From NCBI GenBank assembly GCA_037143175.1, contig JBAWZF010000022.1:1-45144 (forward strand): 45,144 bases of DNA, written 5' to 3'. Below are positions 1 through 7,604 of the stretch, one piece after another. The notes beneath the pieces are model-generated. The model was given only the letters and a program-made list of their open reading frames with translations, was not told where the DNA came from and ran no database searches. Source of the stretch: a bacterium (GTDB lineage Bacteria > Verrucomicrobiota > Kiritimatiellia > CAIKKV01 > CAITUY01). The first letter of the stretch is position 1; the number at the start of each line of letters is the position of its first letter. Both the position numbers and the translations under genes were made by a program.

Positions 1-1
1 T

Positions 2-805
2 CAGAAGTGTCGCCGCGAAATCCTATTCATGTCCGCATGGCTCCTGTTTCTATATGTAATTTTTATTTTTGGAAATATCCAAAGAACGCGATACTTTTTG
101 CCCGCGTACCCCCATCTCGCCATCCTCGTTTCCATGCTTCTATGTGCAGGCTTCCGTAACCGGGCTACCAGGCCGAAACTGAAACTCGCTTTCCTCTCGT
201 TCTGCTGGGCTATATTCGCACTTGGCATCGTGCTGCTGATCGGGGGATGCCTCATCCATTTCGGCTTACTGGCAGTTGGCGTGATTATTTCCAGTCTTTC
301 GTTATTTCTGATAACCCGTTTTTCAAGATGGACGCCACCCTTTGTTATGGCAGGCTTCGGAGTTCTTATAATGGTATGTTCTACGATCTGGGACATCGGG
401 GTGCGCCCCCATTTCTTTGTTTCAGCCGCCCCGGAAATTACCCGGAAGATATTGGCACTCTACCCCGCTGGCACACCCGTTGCCATGATAGGGGTCTCCT
501 TGAATTACGAGAGCCAAGTGCGGGTTCTCTCCGGGGGCCGGGTGAGCCCCTCCGCTCTACCTGAAACATCCACTCAGGAAGAGATTGCCAAGTTTCCCCT
601 TCTGGTTTGTCCTAAACAAGATTTCGAGGAAGGGAAGCGGGGCAAAGGGATGATTGTGGGGCAAGCGCACGGGGTCGGCGGCTGGCGTGTAAAGGATTTC
701 AGATCACTCCTGACAACTCACAAAAAGGATGCGGTGTGGTCCTCGCGCCGCCAGGAATACTATCTCGTCAGGCCGGAATGCCTCTCTGCGCCAACCGCTC
801 AATAG
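2..805 (+). CDS. C-terminal part of a membrane glycosyltransferase-like protein (partial at left edge)
   Basis: The reading frame is open from the first bases of the window, so the gene begins upstream and the ATG at 29 is probably internal. What remains is about 267 residues: four or five hydrophobic segments in the first half, then a soluble tail of about 120 residues. The short stretch RTRYFLPAYPHLAIL, followed by helices, resembles the end of the membrane domain of ArnT/PMT-type (GT39/GT83) glycosyltransferases, where an R-Y-x-L-P-x-Y-P motif precedes the last helices. Those enzymes move a sugar from a polyprenyl-phosphate carrier to a lipid or protein on the periplasmic side. The catalytic N-terminal loops lie outside the window, so the family assignment is tentative. 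The stop overlaps the end of the convergent methyltransferase gene by 7 bases. Confidence 0.5.
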   Translation, partial: QKCRREILFMSAWLLFLYVIFIFGNIQRTRYFLPAYPHLAILVSMLLCAGFRNRATRPKLKLAFLSFCWAIFALGIVLLIGGCLIHFGLLAVGVIISSLSLFLITRFSRWTPPFVMAGFGVLIMVCSTIWDIGVRPHFFVSAAPEITRKILALYPAGTPVAMIGVSLNYESQVRVLSGGRVSPSALPETSTQEEIAKFPLLVCPKQDFEEGKRGKGMIVGQAHGVGGWRVKDFRSLLTTHKKDAVWSSRRQEYYLVRPECLSAPTAQ

Positions 806-1389
806 AGTTTCACAAGTGTCGGCAAGATGCCGGCCCTGCGCAACGCCTCAGCCATCTGGATGATTCCCAGAATCCACATGAACCAGATTGCATCCATCAA
901 CGCATGCCGGAACTTGACGGGCGAAACGATATATTCTTCAGGTTCGACGATCTTCAGGCTGCGAGGCCAGAACCGGGGAACGCGGGCCATGTAAGCCTTG
1001 AAGGGCTCCCCGTGCAACGCGGCCAACTTAGCCTCCTCGTCCCGAATGACTTTCGGATAGAACAACGCGAACATGAGCGCTAATACAAAGGGAATGGCAA
1101 GCGTCTCGGTGGCAAATCCCAACCCGACCGCCCCGATGGAACTGAAAACGTACAGGGGATTTCTCGTTAACGAATAAGGCCCGCTGGTGACGAGGTGCTT
1201 CGTCTTATAGGCACAAATGTATTGGGAGCACCATAACCGGCCGATGGCGGCGATACTCACAAACACACATCCGATCAGGAGCAACAAACCACGAAAGGCA
1301 ACCTGCGCTTCCCAAAGGGAACCCGCAAGAATGATCCCCACAGCAAGCGGCCAGACAACCAGTCGTGACGTACGTATTCGGTAGCGCAT
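799..1389 (-). CDS. Isoprenylcysteine carboxyl methyltransferase (ICMT/PEMT)-family membrane protein
   Basis: This is a 196-residue membrane protein with hydrophobic segments near residues 10-25, 33-52 and 85-115 and a further one near the C-terminus. The motif GPYSLTRNPLYV (about residues 70-81) is the signature of the ICMT/phospholipid methyltransferase-like superfamily, where the Arg-Asn-Pro turn helps bind S-adenosylmethionine. The conserved E-E-x-x-L segment (DEEAKLAALHG) follows at the usual distance. Bacterial members are mostly uncharacterised; methylation of a small lipid or an isoprenoid-like substrate in the inner membrane is the family expectation. A GGAAGGG ribosome-binding site lies about 9 bases before the ATG. 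The gene is convergent with the partial glycosyltransferase. The substrate cannot be read from the sequence. Confidence 0.75.
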   Translation of the reverse strand: MRYRIRTSRLVVWPLAVGIILAGSLWEAQVAFRGLLLLIGCVFVSIAAIGRLWCSQYICAYKTKHLVTSGPYSLTRNPLYVFSSIGAVGLGFATETLAIPFVLALMFALFYPKVIRDEEAKLAALHGEPFKAYMARVPRFWPRSLKIVEPEEYIVSPVKFRHALMDAIWFMWILGIIQMAEALRRAGILPTLVKLY

Positions 1390-1435
1390 AAAAAATCAAC
1401 CCTTCCCCTGAGGCAAAATTAAAAACGCGTTAAAG

Positions 1436-2881
1436 TTACAGGCGCGGGGATTGACTGTCAATTGATGGTTTCTGAACAAACACATAGAGGATTGTTTTGC
1501 GCTGAAGCAGGGGCGCGATAAATTCACGAAAAGCCCCGTACTTCATGGCGGGCGGAACAAATATCAGGATCACCGCCGGCGCATCTTCTTTTGATGTCAT
1601 CGCCGGAATTAACTGATCAGCGCGAGAAATCGGAATACGAGTCTCACTGAACGTGGGCGCCGAATCGTCCCCTTTCCAGTCCATACCCACCAGCACCAGC
1701 GTTCCCGTTATCCCGCCCCCACCAGCCTCCAACAATAACTCTGACGCAACGGAAGGACGATCCTCCCGCTTACGATGTTTTTCGTTGGGAAGAAAAGTCC
1801 GGAAATAGGGATGCCCTTTCGGAGGCGCCTCGACCCGGATGCCGCGTTCTGTATCCAGCGTATCCAGTAAACGCGCAGCTTTCTGCAAGTCCACCATCGG
1901 CAGAGCATCATCAGGCCTGAAAGTCACATACACGTCCTGATCGGCTCCGGAGAAACGCTCCAAAGCGGCAAGAAATCCACTGAAAGAAAGATTGGTATTA
2001 ACAGGCTGCCCCGCTTGATCCATCAAGCTATAGGCGAGATCGGCCATCCCGGTAGAGGTTCCCGGGACAACATTCAATGTAAAATCCGAAATATGAGGGA
2101 GCCTATCCTTGAAGTAAGGCTCAAACATGACCTCAATCAACTGATTGGAGGGGAGCAAAAATTCCGGATTGGGTACTTGATAGGAATAGACTGCATTTTG
2201 GCTGTCACGACGGGGCACGTCCAGCACGGTCGTCCGCTCGTTGTAATGCGACACGATGCAATTCGGAGTGAAGGCATCAGCCGAATAAACCTTTGTCGTC
2301 GTCGGTTCTGTCGCTTCAAACCATTCGGAACCTGTGAAAACAAATCCATTCTCTGGAAGCGACTTCCCCGTCCGGGTATCAAGGGTCAACCGTCCGGCGG
2401 GAACATGAATCCAATTTGTGGACGCCGGATCCTGATAATGAAAGGTGACCGCCACCCGATCCCCACGAGGCCAAAACTGGAGATTGGCCCCATCGACCCC
2501 ATGCCCCGGCGTTAACCCAATGAACTTAAGAGCGTTATGAATATCCATCGCCGAAGCAAAGGAGACAGAATGCGCCTCGTAATCTTTACCGCTATTTGCC
2601 GTAATCAGCGGAAATTCCACCGGGCTACCTGCTGAAAGCCGAAGTGATTCGGCCGCCACTCGGACAACACGCCCGGTTTTGTCTGCCAAAAGCCCGGGAC
2701 TCAACAGGAAATTGCCCTTCCCGCCATACGTTTTCATCCGCTCACCATCAATCGCGCGGACACGGGCGAGGTTTCGCTCCCTCTGCGTGAGTGCACCCTG
2801 CTCCACAGGGTCTGCATAGACGCATGCCACCACCAGCAGCACCCAAACGCACATCGCCCCCACAACCTGACTGCTTCTCAT
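1436..2881 (-). CDS. Exported YdjY-domain protein of unknown function
   Basis: The ATG at 2881 is preferred to the TTG at 2887 because an AAAGGGA site sits 6 bases ahead of it. The product (481 residues) begins with a signal peptide (MRSSQVVGAMCVWVLLVVAC, cleavage after VYA). Residues about 85-165 match the YdjY domain: an N-terminal E-F-P-like strand, HSVSFASAMDIHNALKFIG, then G-x-x-L-x-x-W-P with R-V-A-V-T-F. The central and C-terminal parts alternate strands and helices and match nothing I can name. The segment with LPMVDLQKAARLLDTLD recalls the periplasmic fold of ExbD-type proteins, but only weakly. It is probably periplasmic. The stop is 46 bases from the start of the methyltransferase gene on the same strand, so the two may be co-transcribed. 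The function is unknown. Confidence 0.65.
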   Translation of the reverse strand: MRSSQVVGAMCVWVLLVVACVYADPVEQGALTQRERNLARVRAIDGERMKTYGGKGNFLLSPGLLADKTGRVVRVAAESLRLSAGSPVEFPLITANSGKDYEAHSVSFASAMDIHNALKFIGLTPGHGVDGANLQFWPRGDRVAVTFHYQDPASTNWIHVPAGRLTLDTRTGKSLPENGFVFTGSEWFEATEPTTTKVYSADAFTPNCIVSHYNERTTVLDVPRRDSQNAVYSYQVPNPEFLLPSNQLIEVMFEPYFKDRLPHISDFTLNVVPGTSTGMADLAYSLMDQAGQPVNTNLSFSGFLAALERFSGADQDVYVTFRPDDALPMVDLQKAARLLDTLDTERGIRVEAPPKGHPYFRTFLPNEKHRKREDRPSVASELLLEAGGGGITGTLVLVGMDWKGDDSAPTFSETRIPISRADQLIPAMTSKEDAPAVILIFVPPAMKYGAFREFIAPLLQRKTILYVFVQKPSIDSQSPRL

Positions 2882-2925
2882 AAACAATCCCTTTCGTATA
2901 TTTCGCGTGTTTCGTAGTGGCAGAG

Positions 2926-3807
2926 TTACTTCCCGGATTTAAACTGAACCTGATTTTTCGATTGGGCGATTTTCCAGGTGAACCCTGCGCCGACCATATA
3001 GCTGTTGCGCGCCCTTACCAAAGGACTGTCCTCATAGACAGCTCCGCCCACATTATCAAGCCGGGCATACATCGCCACTGACACGCCATCAAAAAGCCGA
3101 CGGGATAACCACCCGGAAACGGCAACTCCCCCATACCCACCCTCACTCTGATAATAAGGTCGGTCGGGGGTGACATAGGCCTCATCCACATTGTAGAAAT
3201 ACCCATTGTAATCCTGATCTGAAAATTCCAAGCCGGTCTTCAAGCCAGCCCCCCAGGGCGATTTTGGGTGTGGCTTGATGCCAGCCAGTACCATGCTCAA
3301 GCTACCTCGCAGACCCTCATAGCCGGGGCTCAGGTCGTCCATATCCACGGAGAACACACCGCGGGCCGCCGCCTCGAGGTACATCGCCTTTACCTTTTCG
3401 CCCTTATATAAGAACAATCTGGCCGCAGGCCCCATTTCGATAAGCGGGTCCAACTCCGGCATACCCGCCCGAACGCCGCCCCGATCATTCACAGGCGGAT
3501 TTCCGCTCATGGACAGCTCAACCTCAAAGCGGACCCCCTTATAAAACATGCCCCGAACACCGTCTTTATCCGCCTGAATATAGTCCCCTCGATAGACAAA
3601 ATAAGGGATCGGAAAGGCATACCACCGATATTCATCTGATCCGCGATAAAGCGGGACCCGTGACGCCATTCCAAACACCCCCACCTCCCATTTCGGAAGC
3701 CCATTTAATGCCGGTGGCCCGTTAGTTGAAATCTCTTCAGCATGACTGGGAGGCATCATCCACGTCATGGCGGTCATCCCGGTTAACAATATTTTCCGTA
3801 ATTTCAT
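2926..3807 (-). CDS. MipA/OmpV-family outer membrane protein
   Basis: The start chosen is the ATG at 3807, with AAGGTG 10 bases ahead; a TTG at 3816 has no usable ribosome site. The first 23 residues form a signal peptide (KLRKILLTGMTAMTW, then PPSHA). The mature protein starts with the MipA/OmpV pattern: W-E-V-G-V-F-G, VPLYRGSDEYRWYAFPIPYF and Y-I-Q-A-D. It continues with alternating amphipathic strands and ends in a strand-like segment. MipA/OmpV proteins are beta-barrels of the outer membrane; E. coli MipA scaffolds murein hydrolases and synthases, while many others are porin-like. The length (about 293 residues) is normal. The gene diverges from the LolA-like gene, and the 91-base gap must contain both promoters. 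It lies 44 bases upstream of the YdjY gene in the same direction, suggesting one operon. Confidence 0.85.
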   Translation of the reverse strand: MKLRKILLTGMTAMTWMMPPSHAEEISTNGPPALNGLPKWEVGVFGMASRVPLYRGSDEYRWYAFPIPYFVYRGDYIQADKDGVRGMFYKGVRFEVELSMSGNPPVNDRGGVRAGMPELDPLIEMGPAARLFLYKGEKVKAMYLEAAARGVFSVDMDDLSPGYEGLRGSLSMVLAGIKPHPKSPWGAGLKTGLEFSDQDYNGYFYNVDEAYVTPDRPYYQSEGGYGGVAVSGWLSRRLFDGVSVAMYARLDNVGGAVYEDSPLVRARNSYMVGAGFTWKIAQSKNQVQFKSGK

Positions 3808-3898
3808 AATATTCAAACACCTTATATCTCGATCTGGATTTCCAAATTAACATACGAGTACTGACATTCGAAAGATTTTGTGCTATTTATGCCACTTC

Positions 3899-4675
3899 AT
3901 GAAAGTCACTCTATCATTTCTTATCATATTATTTGCGTTTTCACTGAGCATTTCTTCAGCCAATACCAGCGATGTGGTACGGTCTGAAGCACAGGCAATG
4001 ATGGAGGTCCTTTCCCAGCATTTCTCCGATATTCACACTTTGTCTTACACGGCCGAACGTACGATCGAGGGGCGGCGACAATCCTCAAAAGAACGCTGGT
4101 TTTTCGCGTATACGGCCCCCGGTTTTGTGAGGGTGGACTATCAATATCCCACTGAACGGCACCTCATTCTGACCACAAACGCCTTATATGAATATATTCC
4201 GGCTCTACGCCGAGCTCTGCGTACTGACCTGACCAAGATGTCGGATACGGTTCGCCAAACCACTATCAAGCAAACCCTCGCGCGGATTTCCCTTGATGGC
4301 ATCAACCCCGCCAATTTTCAAGAGATGGTCTCACGGACAACCTCAGTCACGACCCCTTCCGCAACGCCGAATATTTATCGCATTACCGGCAACAACCCTA
4401 AATTCTTGCTTGAACTTGACCGCGAGCAAAAGGTTTTGCTGACAACCGACATCTACACATCCGCTAACGACCTCCTGCTCCACTCCGAGGCCTCTAAGTT
4501 CGTCGAAGCCAGCACTGGATTCTGGTATCCGCAATTATTGAATACTCGCTACCTGACCGACCAGGGGTTTGTTGCAGCCACCACCATTATTCGTGATATC
4601 ACCATCAACACCCCCCTTACAAATAGTCTATTTCAATTCACCCCCCCCGCTCACGTCACCCTGGAAACACGCTGA
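3899..4675 (+). CDS. LolA-like outer membrane lipoprotein carrier / sorting protein
   Basis: The ATG at 3899 opens a typical signal peptide (MKVTLSFLIILFAFSLSISS, then AN); an upstream TTG at 3878 would add seven polar residues and is rejected. The mature part fits the LolA/LolB half-barrel: a first helix (EVLSQHFSDIHTLSYTAERT), a strand with R-R-Q-S-S-K-E-R-W-F-F-A-Y, then APGFVRVDYQYP, and L-I-L-T-T-N-x-L-Y-E-Y-I-P. LolA-type proteins carry lipids or lipoproteins across the periplasm. This one is a divergent homologue, as found beside many glycolipid or outer-membrane gene sets. The neighbouring outer-membrane genes support an envelope role, but the cargo is unknown. No clear Shine-Dalgarno site is visible. 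Confidence 0.7.
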   Translation: MKVTLSFLIILFAFSLSISSANTSDVVRSEAQAMMEVLSQHFSDIHTLSYTAERTIEGRRQSSKERWFFAYTAPGFVRVDYQYPTERHLILTTNALYEYIPALRRALRTDLTKMSDTVRQTTIKQTLARISLDGINPANFQEMVSRTTSVTTPSATPNIYRITGNNPKFLLELDREQKVLLTTDIYTSANDLLLHSEASKFVEASTGFWYPQLLNTRYLTDQGFVAATTIIRDITINTPLTNSLFQFTPPAHVTLETR

Positions 4676-4836
4676 GATTCGGAAAAGTGAAAGACATTGT
4701 ATCCTTGACGTTTACCAAAGTGGCGCAATAATACCGGTGTATCTTAAAGAATCTAGGTTATGCCCTCGCCAAAGCACGAAGGCCTGATGTTGATTTGCTA
4801 GCAGGAAAAGAAATGACTAATAAGGAGAGCTCGAAT

Positions 4837-5115
4837 ATGAAGAAAATTATCGCAGGTTTGGTAATCGGGATGGTGTTGATGGGCGCGGTTCCCACCGCAA
4901 AAGCAGCCGACGCGGGCGGAGCAGCCATTCTATCGGCCGTGATGCCTGGCTGTGGCGAGTGGTATAATCGTGGTTGGAAAGGCAGCTTCCCCATTGTGGA
5001 ATGTGTAGTTGGGCATATCTGCTGTCTTTTTCAATTGAGTTCCATTATGGATGCCGTAAACGGCAACACGGACGAAGGGTTGCGCCTTGATTTCTGGTCG
5101 GCCCCCTCCAAGTAA
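4837..5115 (+). CDS. Small exported protein of unknown function
   Basis: The start at 4837 is set by an excellent ribosome site (AAGGAGAG, about 8 bases ahead); the in-frame ATG at 4795 is not needed. The 92-residue product opens with a signal peptide (MKKIIAGLVIGMVLMGAVPT, cleavage after AKA). The mature part contains G-G-A-A-I-L-S-A-V-M-P-G-C-G-E-W-Y, a pattern seen in the TM2/DUF5683-like segments of membrane proteins in which a P-G-x-G turn separates two hydrophobic stretches. The same pattern occurs in the C-terminal half of the TPR protein at 6087-7004 (ALLPGAGQLYVERP), so the two may share an ancestral domain. There are five cysteines. The gene ends just before a strong terminator. Confidence 0.6.
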   Translation: MKKIIAGLVIGMVLMGAVPTAKAADAGGAAILSAVMPGCGEWYNRGWKGSFPIVECVVGHICCLFQLSSIMDAVNGNTDEGLRLDFWSAPSK

Positions 5116-5140
5116 AACATCCAGCGCACATCTGCAAAAA

Positions 5141-5174
5141 AGAAGGCCGGGACTTTTCCCGGCCTTCTTTTTTT
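5141..5174. terminator. Strong, probably bidirectional rho-independent terminator
   Basis: A perfect 12-bp stem (AGAAGGCCGGGA at 5141-5152 pairing with 5157-5168) closes a 4-base loop. It is followed by a T-run on the + strand and preceded by an A-run at 5136-5140, which gives a U-run on the opposite transcript. It sits between the stop of the small exported protein (+) and the stop of the lipoprotein gene at 5188 (-), so it can end both transcripts. Confidence 0.93.
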
Positions 5175-5187
5175 ACTTTATTTTGAA

Positions 5188-5619
5188 TTACTTCTTAAAC
5201 ATGAATGCCTGACCTTCGCCTGTTGACGTAGCCTTAAACATAATAGGCACTAACACATAGCAACAAGGAATGCACAGGTTGCTGTACTTGGTATCCCATT
5301 GAACATCAACCACGCCATCGGCATTCGGATAAGCCCCTTTCGCAGCCTTCATTAGGTTCCCGTATCCATTATCCCCTTTAGCCCATAACGCCAGAATACA
5401 CTGACTTTCACCCTTTGCAGTCACTGGACCAAGGATCACTATGTCGTTCCGGTTAACCTTGAACTTCGTGATGGAATCCCGCTGAGTCGGATAATTAACA
5501 TCAGAGAACAAGAACCCGGGCGACACCCCTGAAGGCGGGATGCCCATGGGAGGGCTGACACATCCCGCCAAAAAGAAGGTCGCGATGAACGCAACCATAA
5601 TACCCGCATAAGGCCTCAT
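5188..5619 (-). CDS. Lipoprotein, TRL-like; paralogue of the upstream gene
   Basis: The ATG at 5619 begins a lipoprotein signal (MRPYAGIMVAFIATFFLAGC), with the lipobox Leu-Ala-Gly-Cys; the longer frame from 5673 lacks this logic. After the lipidated Cys comes PPSGVSPGFLFSDVNYP, then V-I-L-G-P-V-T-A-K-G-E-S-Q-C-I-L-A-L-W-A-K-G-D-N-G-Y-G-N-L and a final D-G-V-V-D-V-Q-W-D-T. The order of strand, S-C-I-L-G-L-x-A-x-G-D and V-x-V-x-x-D recalls the TRL-like lipoprotein family, whose role is unknown. It differs from its upstream paralogue in a Cys-rich stretch (LCIPCCYVLVPI). The gene starts 22 bases after that paralogue ends, so the pair is a tandem duplication in one operon. Confidence 0.7.
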   Translation of the reverse strand: MRPYAGIMVAFIATFFLAGCVSPPMGIPPSGVSPGFLFSDVNYPTQRDSITKFKVNRNDIVILGPVTAKGESQCILALWAKGDNGYGNLMKAAKGAYPNADGVVDVQWDTKYSNLCIPCCYVLVPIMFKATSTGEGQAFMFKK

Positions 5620-5641
5620 GATTATATCCCGTCCAGAGTTG

Positions 5642-6049
5642 TTAACGCTTGATCTTAATCGCGGTACCTTCAACTTGAGCGGTAACCTTTGACATTAAAC
5701 CCATACAAATCAGATTCCACTGCGTGTCCCATTGCACATTGATGACGCCGTCACAGTCCGGATACTTTGCCTTAGCCGCCCGCGTCAAGTTTCCAAACCC
5801 ATTATCACCCTGGGCAATCAAACCTAAAATGCATGAACTTTCGGAGGTGGCCGTCACGGGACCCAGGATTACAAAATCTTCACGGGCAAATGTAAACTGG
5901 GTTTGACTTTCTCTATAGGAGGGATAATTTACATCCGAAAACAGCCCGCCAGGCGACACACCAGAGGGAGGTGCAGACATCAATCCGGCACAACCTGTCA
6001 TACCCAATCCCACTGCTACACAACCTAATAACGATAGCCACTTTTTCAT
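5642..6049 (-). CDS. Lipoprotein, TRL-like; first copy of a tandem pair
   Basis: This 135-residue protein starts with MKKWLSLLGCVAVGLGMTGC, a lipoprotein signal with lipobox Met-Thr-Gly-Cys. An AAAGGAAA site lies 6 bases ahead of the ATG. The mature part closely parallels the downstream gene: APPSGVSPGGLFSDVNYP, FVILGPVTATSESSCILGL, then G-D-N-G-F-G-N-L and D-G-V-I-N-V-Q-W-D-T. The family resembles TRL-like lipoproteins, whose function is not known. It is likely anchored to the outer membrane, because the residue after the lipidated Cys is Ala and no Asp retention signal is seen. The TPR gene starts 38 bases away on the same strand, so this may be the distal part of that transcript. Confidence 0.72.
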   Translation of the reverse strand: MKKWLSLLGCVAVGLGMTGCAGLMSAPPSGVSPGGLFSDVNYPSYRESQTQFTFAREDFVILGPVTATSESSCILGLIAQGDNGFGNLTRAAKAKYPDCDGVINVQWDTQWNLICMGLMSKVTAQVEGTAIKIKR

Positions 6050-6086
6050 TTTTTTCCTTTCTCTTCTTTTTTTGTACCACCTACCA

Positions 6087-7004
6087 TCAAAACTTCAATT
6101 TGATGCCCACTCCGGGGAGCATGTCACCACTTTGTGCATCTTTCAGCAAGCCACAATTTACTTCCAGTTGATCAAACAAGGAACTGCGTTGCCTGGAGTT
6201 GAATTTATATGCGCCACTTGAAGCGTTGTAAATATTGCCGAAATACCAACTTGTTTCCACCATTGCAAAAACACACCCCACTACTTCTTCATGATTATTA
6301 AATGCCGCCAGCATCCCCGCAATCGTCACCCCGTTAATTAAAAAGGAAACCGTGGCATCCCTTGGCCTTTCCACATAAAGCTGCCCCGCTCCTGGCAACA
6401 ATGCCGACAAGCCCGCCGCCAAGCCTGGTGATTTTTGCGGGACATCATCAAGCCGCCCTGCCAACCCCACAAGTGCCTCAACATCTGCGAATCGGACTGA
6501 ATTGGTGGGTACACTACGGAACGACTCGCGGGCCCACTCTCTACTTCCGAACCGGGCCAAACAAATACCTTTCATAATTAGCGCATCTCCGATGCGATTA
6601 TCATCCGGGAATTTTTGAATAAATTCCTCAATCAGTCCTTCGGCCATCGTATATTTTTCCAGTCGGTAAAACGTCTTGGCCAGCATCAACCAGGCATCCC
6701 GCCCCTCTGGTCTGTCCCCATACCACTCTTTCAGCTTAAGAAACTGATCACGCGCCGCTTCCCATTTCTCACCCCGATAATAACACATTCCCACCTGCAA
6801 GCGGGCGCGCCCGGCCTGAGGTGCCTCTGGATTCTGAAAAACGTAACGTTCATATTCAGTTATCGCCCGATAATAGTCCCCTCTGCTGAACAGATCATCC
6901 GCAAACGCCATGACCGGATTTGAATCCGAAGGCACTGCGGCCCCAGCCAACCCTGCACCCAGCACCAACAGCCACACCCATCCCAGTTTTATCATAGAAG
7001 TCAT
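6087..7004 (-). CDS. Exported TPR protein with a C-terminal TM2/DUF5683-like membrane region
   Basis: The ATG at 7004 lies 2 bases after the stop of the YidD-like gene (TGAAAATG arrangement), pointing to translational coupling; a GTG at 7010 is the alternative. A signal peptide (IKLGWVWLLVLGAGLAGAAV) is followed by four or five TPR units at about residues 30-170. Examples are AFADDLFSRGDYYRAITEYE, ARLQVGMCYYRGEKWEAARD and MLAKTFYRLEKYTMAEGLIE, similar to YbgF/BamD-type repeats. After a linker comes G-L-S-A-L-L-P-G-A-G-Q-L-Y, then two hydrophobic stretches, as in TM2/DUF5683-like segments. The combination suggests a periplasm-facing scaffold anchored in the membrane. Coupling to a YidD-like gene suggests an envelope-assembly role, which is inference. 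Confidence 0.75.
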   Translation of the reverse strand: MTSMIKLGWVWLLVLGAGLAGAAVPSDSNPVMAFADDLFSRGDYYRAITEYERYVFQNPEAPQAGRARLQVGMCYYRGEKWEAARDQFLKLKEWYGDRPEGRDAWLMLAKTFYRLEKYTMAEGLIEEFIQKFPDDNRIGDALIMKGICLARFGSREWARESFRSVPTNSVRFADVEALVGLAGRLDDVPQKSPGLAAGLSALLPGAGQLYVERPRDATVSFLINGVTIAGMLAAFNNHEEVVGCVFAMVETSWYFGNIYNASSGAYKFNSRQRSSLFDQLEVNCGLLKDAQSGDMLPGVGIKLKF

Positions 7005-7006
7005 TT

Positions 7007-7453
7007 TCACCTTTTATATTCTGCCGGATCAAAACTAAGCGCACGTCCCCCAATCTGGATTACAGGCGCCTCTCTCATTTCGGTTGATTCATGAATCAAT
7101 CTGTCCGCCGTCATCATAATCCCTTTGAGCGAACCGTATCGACGAATGGCCTGGATACTATAGTTTGAGCATGAGGGATACATGGGACAATGGGACGTCA
7201 ACACAACCGAAAAATAGTTCTGATAAATCTTTAGCCAAGTATAAGAACAGGAGCGACCCATCTCGTCTGGCACGTCTTTAACGGACACCATTGGTGACAC
7301 AGACATATGTGTAACGGGCACGGGAAATTGTGAATTGACTGACCATGGCCCTTCCATATTTCCGGCATATGTCACAGTTGCAATCCACTGGCAAACCGCG
7401 CAGAGGCTCGCGAGGCTCAGTCTCTGTATATTATTCCGAGCCGTTATCTTCAT
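7007..7453 (-). CDS. Secreted YidD-like protein (membrane protein insertion factor domain)
   Basis: The start at 7453 is preferred to 7489 because it opens directly into a signal-peptide-like segment (NNIQRLSLASLCAVCQWIAT) and has a GGGGAAA site ahead. Residues about 75-125 match YidD: W-L-K-I-Y-Q-N-Y-F-S, then C-P-M-Y-P-S-C-S-N-Y-S-I-Q-A-I-R-R-Y-G and L-K-G-I-M-M-T-A-D-R-L-I. The paired Cys of the C-x-x-Y-P-x-C-S-x-Y core are intact. Ordinary YidD is a 70-90 residue inner-membrane-associated protein that helps YidC insert proteins. Here the domain follows a signal peptide and about 50 extra residues, which would put it in the periplasm, so the role is probably different. It is the first gene of the operon with the TPR protein. 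Confidence 0.75.
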   Translation of the reverse strand: MKITARNNIQRLSLASLCAVCQWIATVTYAGNMEGPWSVNSQFPVPVTHMSVSPMVSVKDVPDEMGRSCSYTWLKIYQNYFSVVLTSHCPMYPSCSNYSIQAIRRYGSLKGIMMTADRLIHESTEMREAPVIQIGGRALSFDPAEYKR

Positions 7454-7604
7454 TAAAGCTTTTCCCCGGCCAAGATGGCTATTCCGCAATTGTCGGAACT
7501 AAATCGAATTTCTTATCCAATGTTTACGCAGAATTCAGTCCGTGTCGAGTCTTGAGTTGTCAACGCATTGACCTCAGCTGTTCTGAAGACTATTATGTAT
7601 AAAT

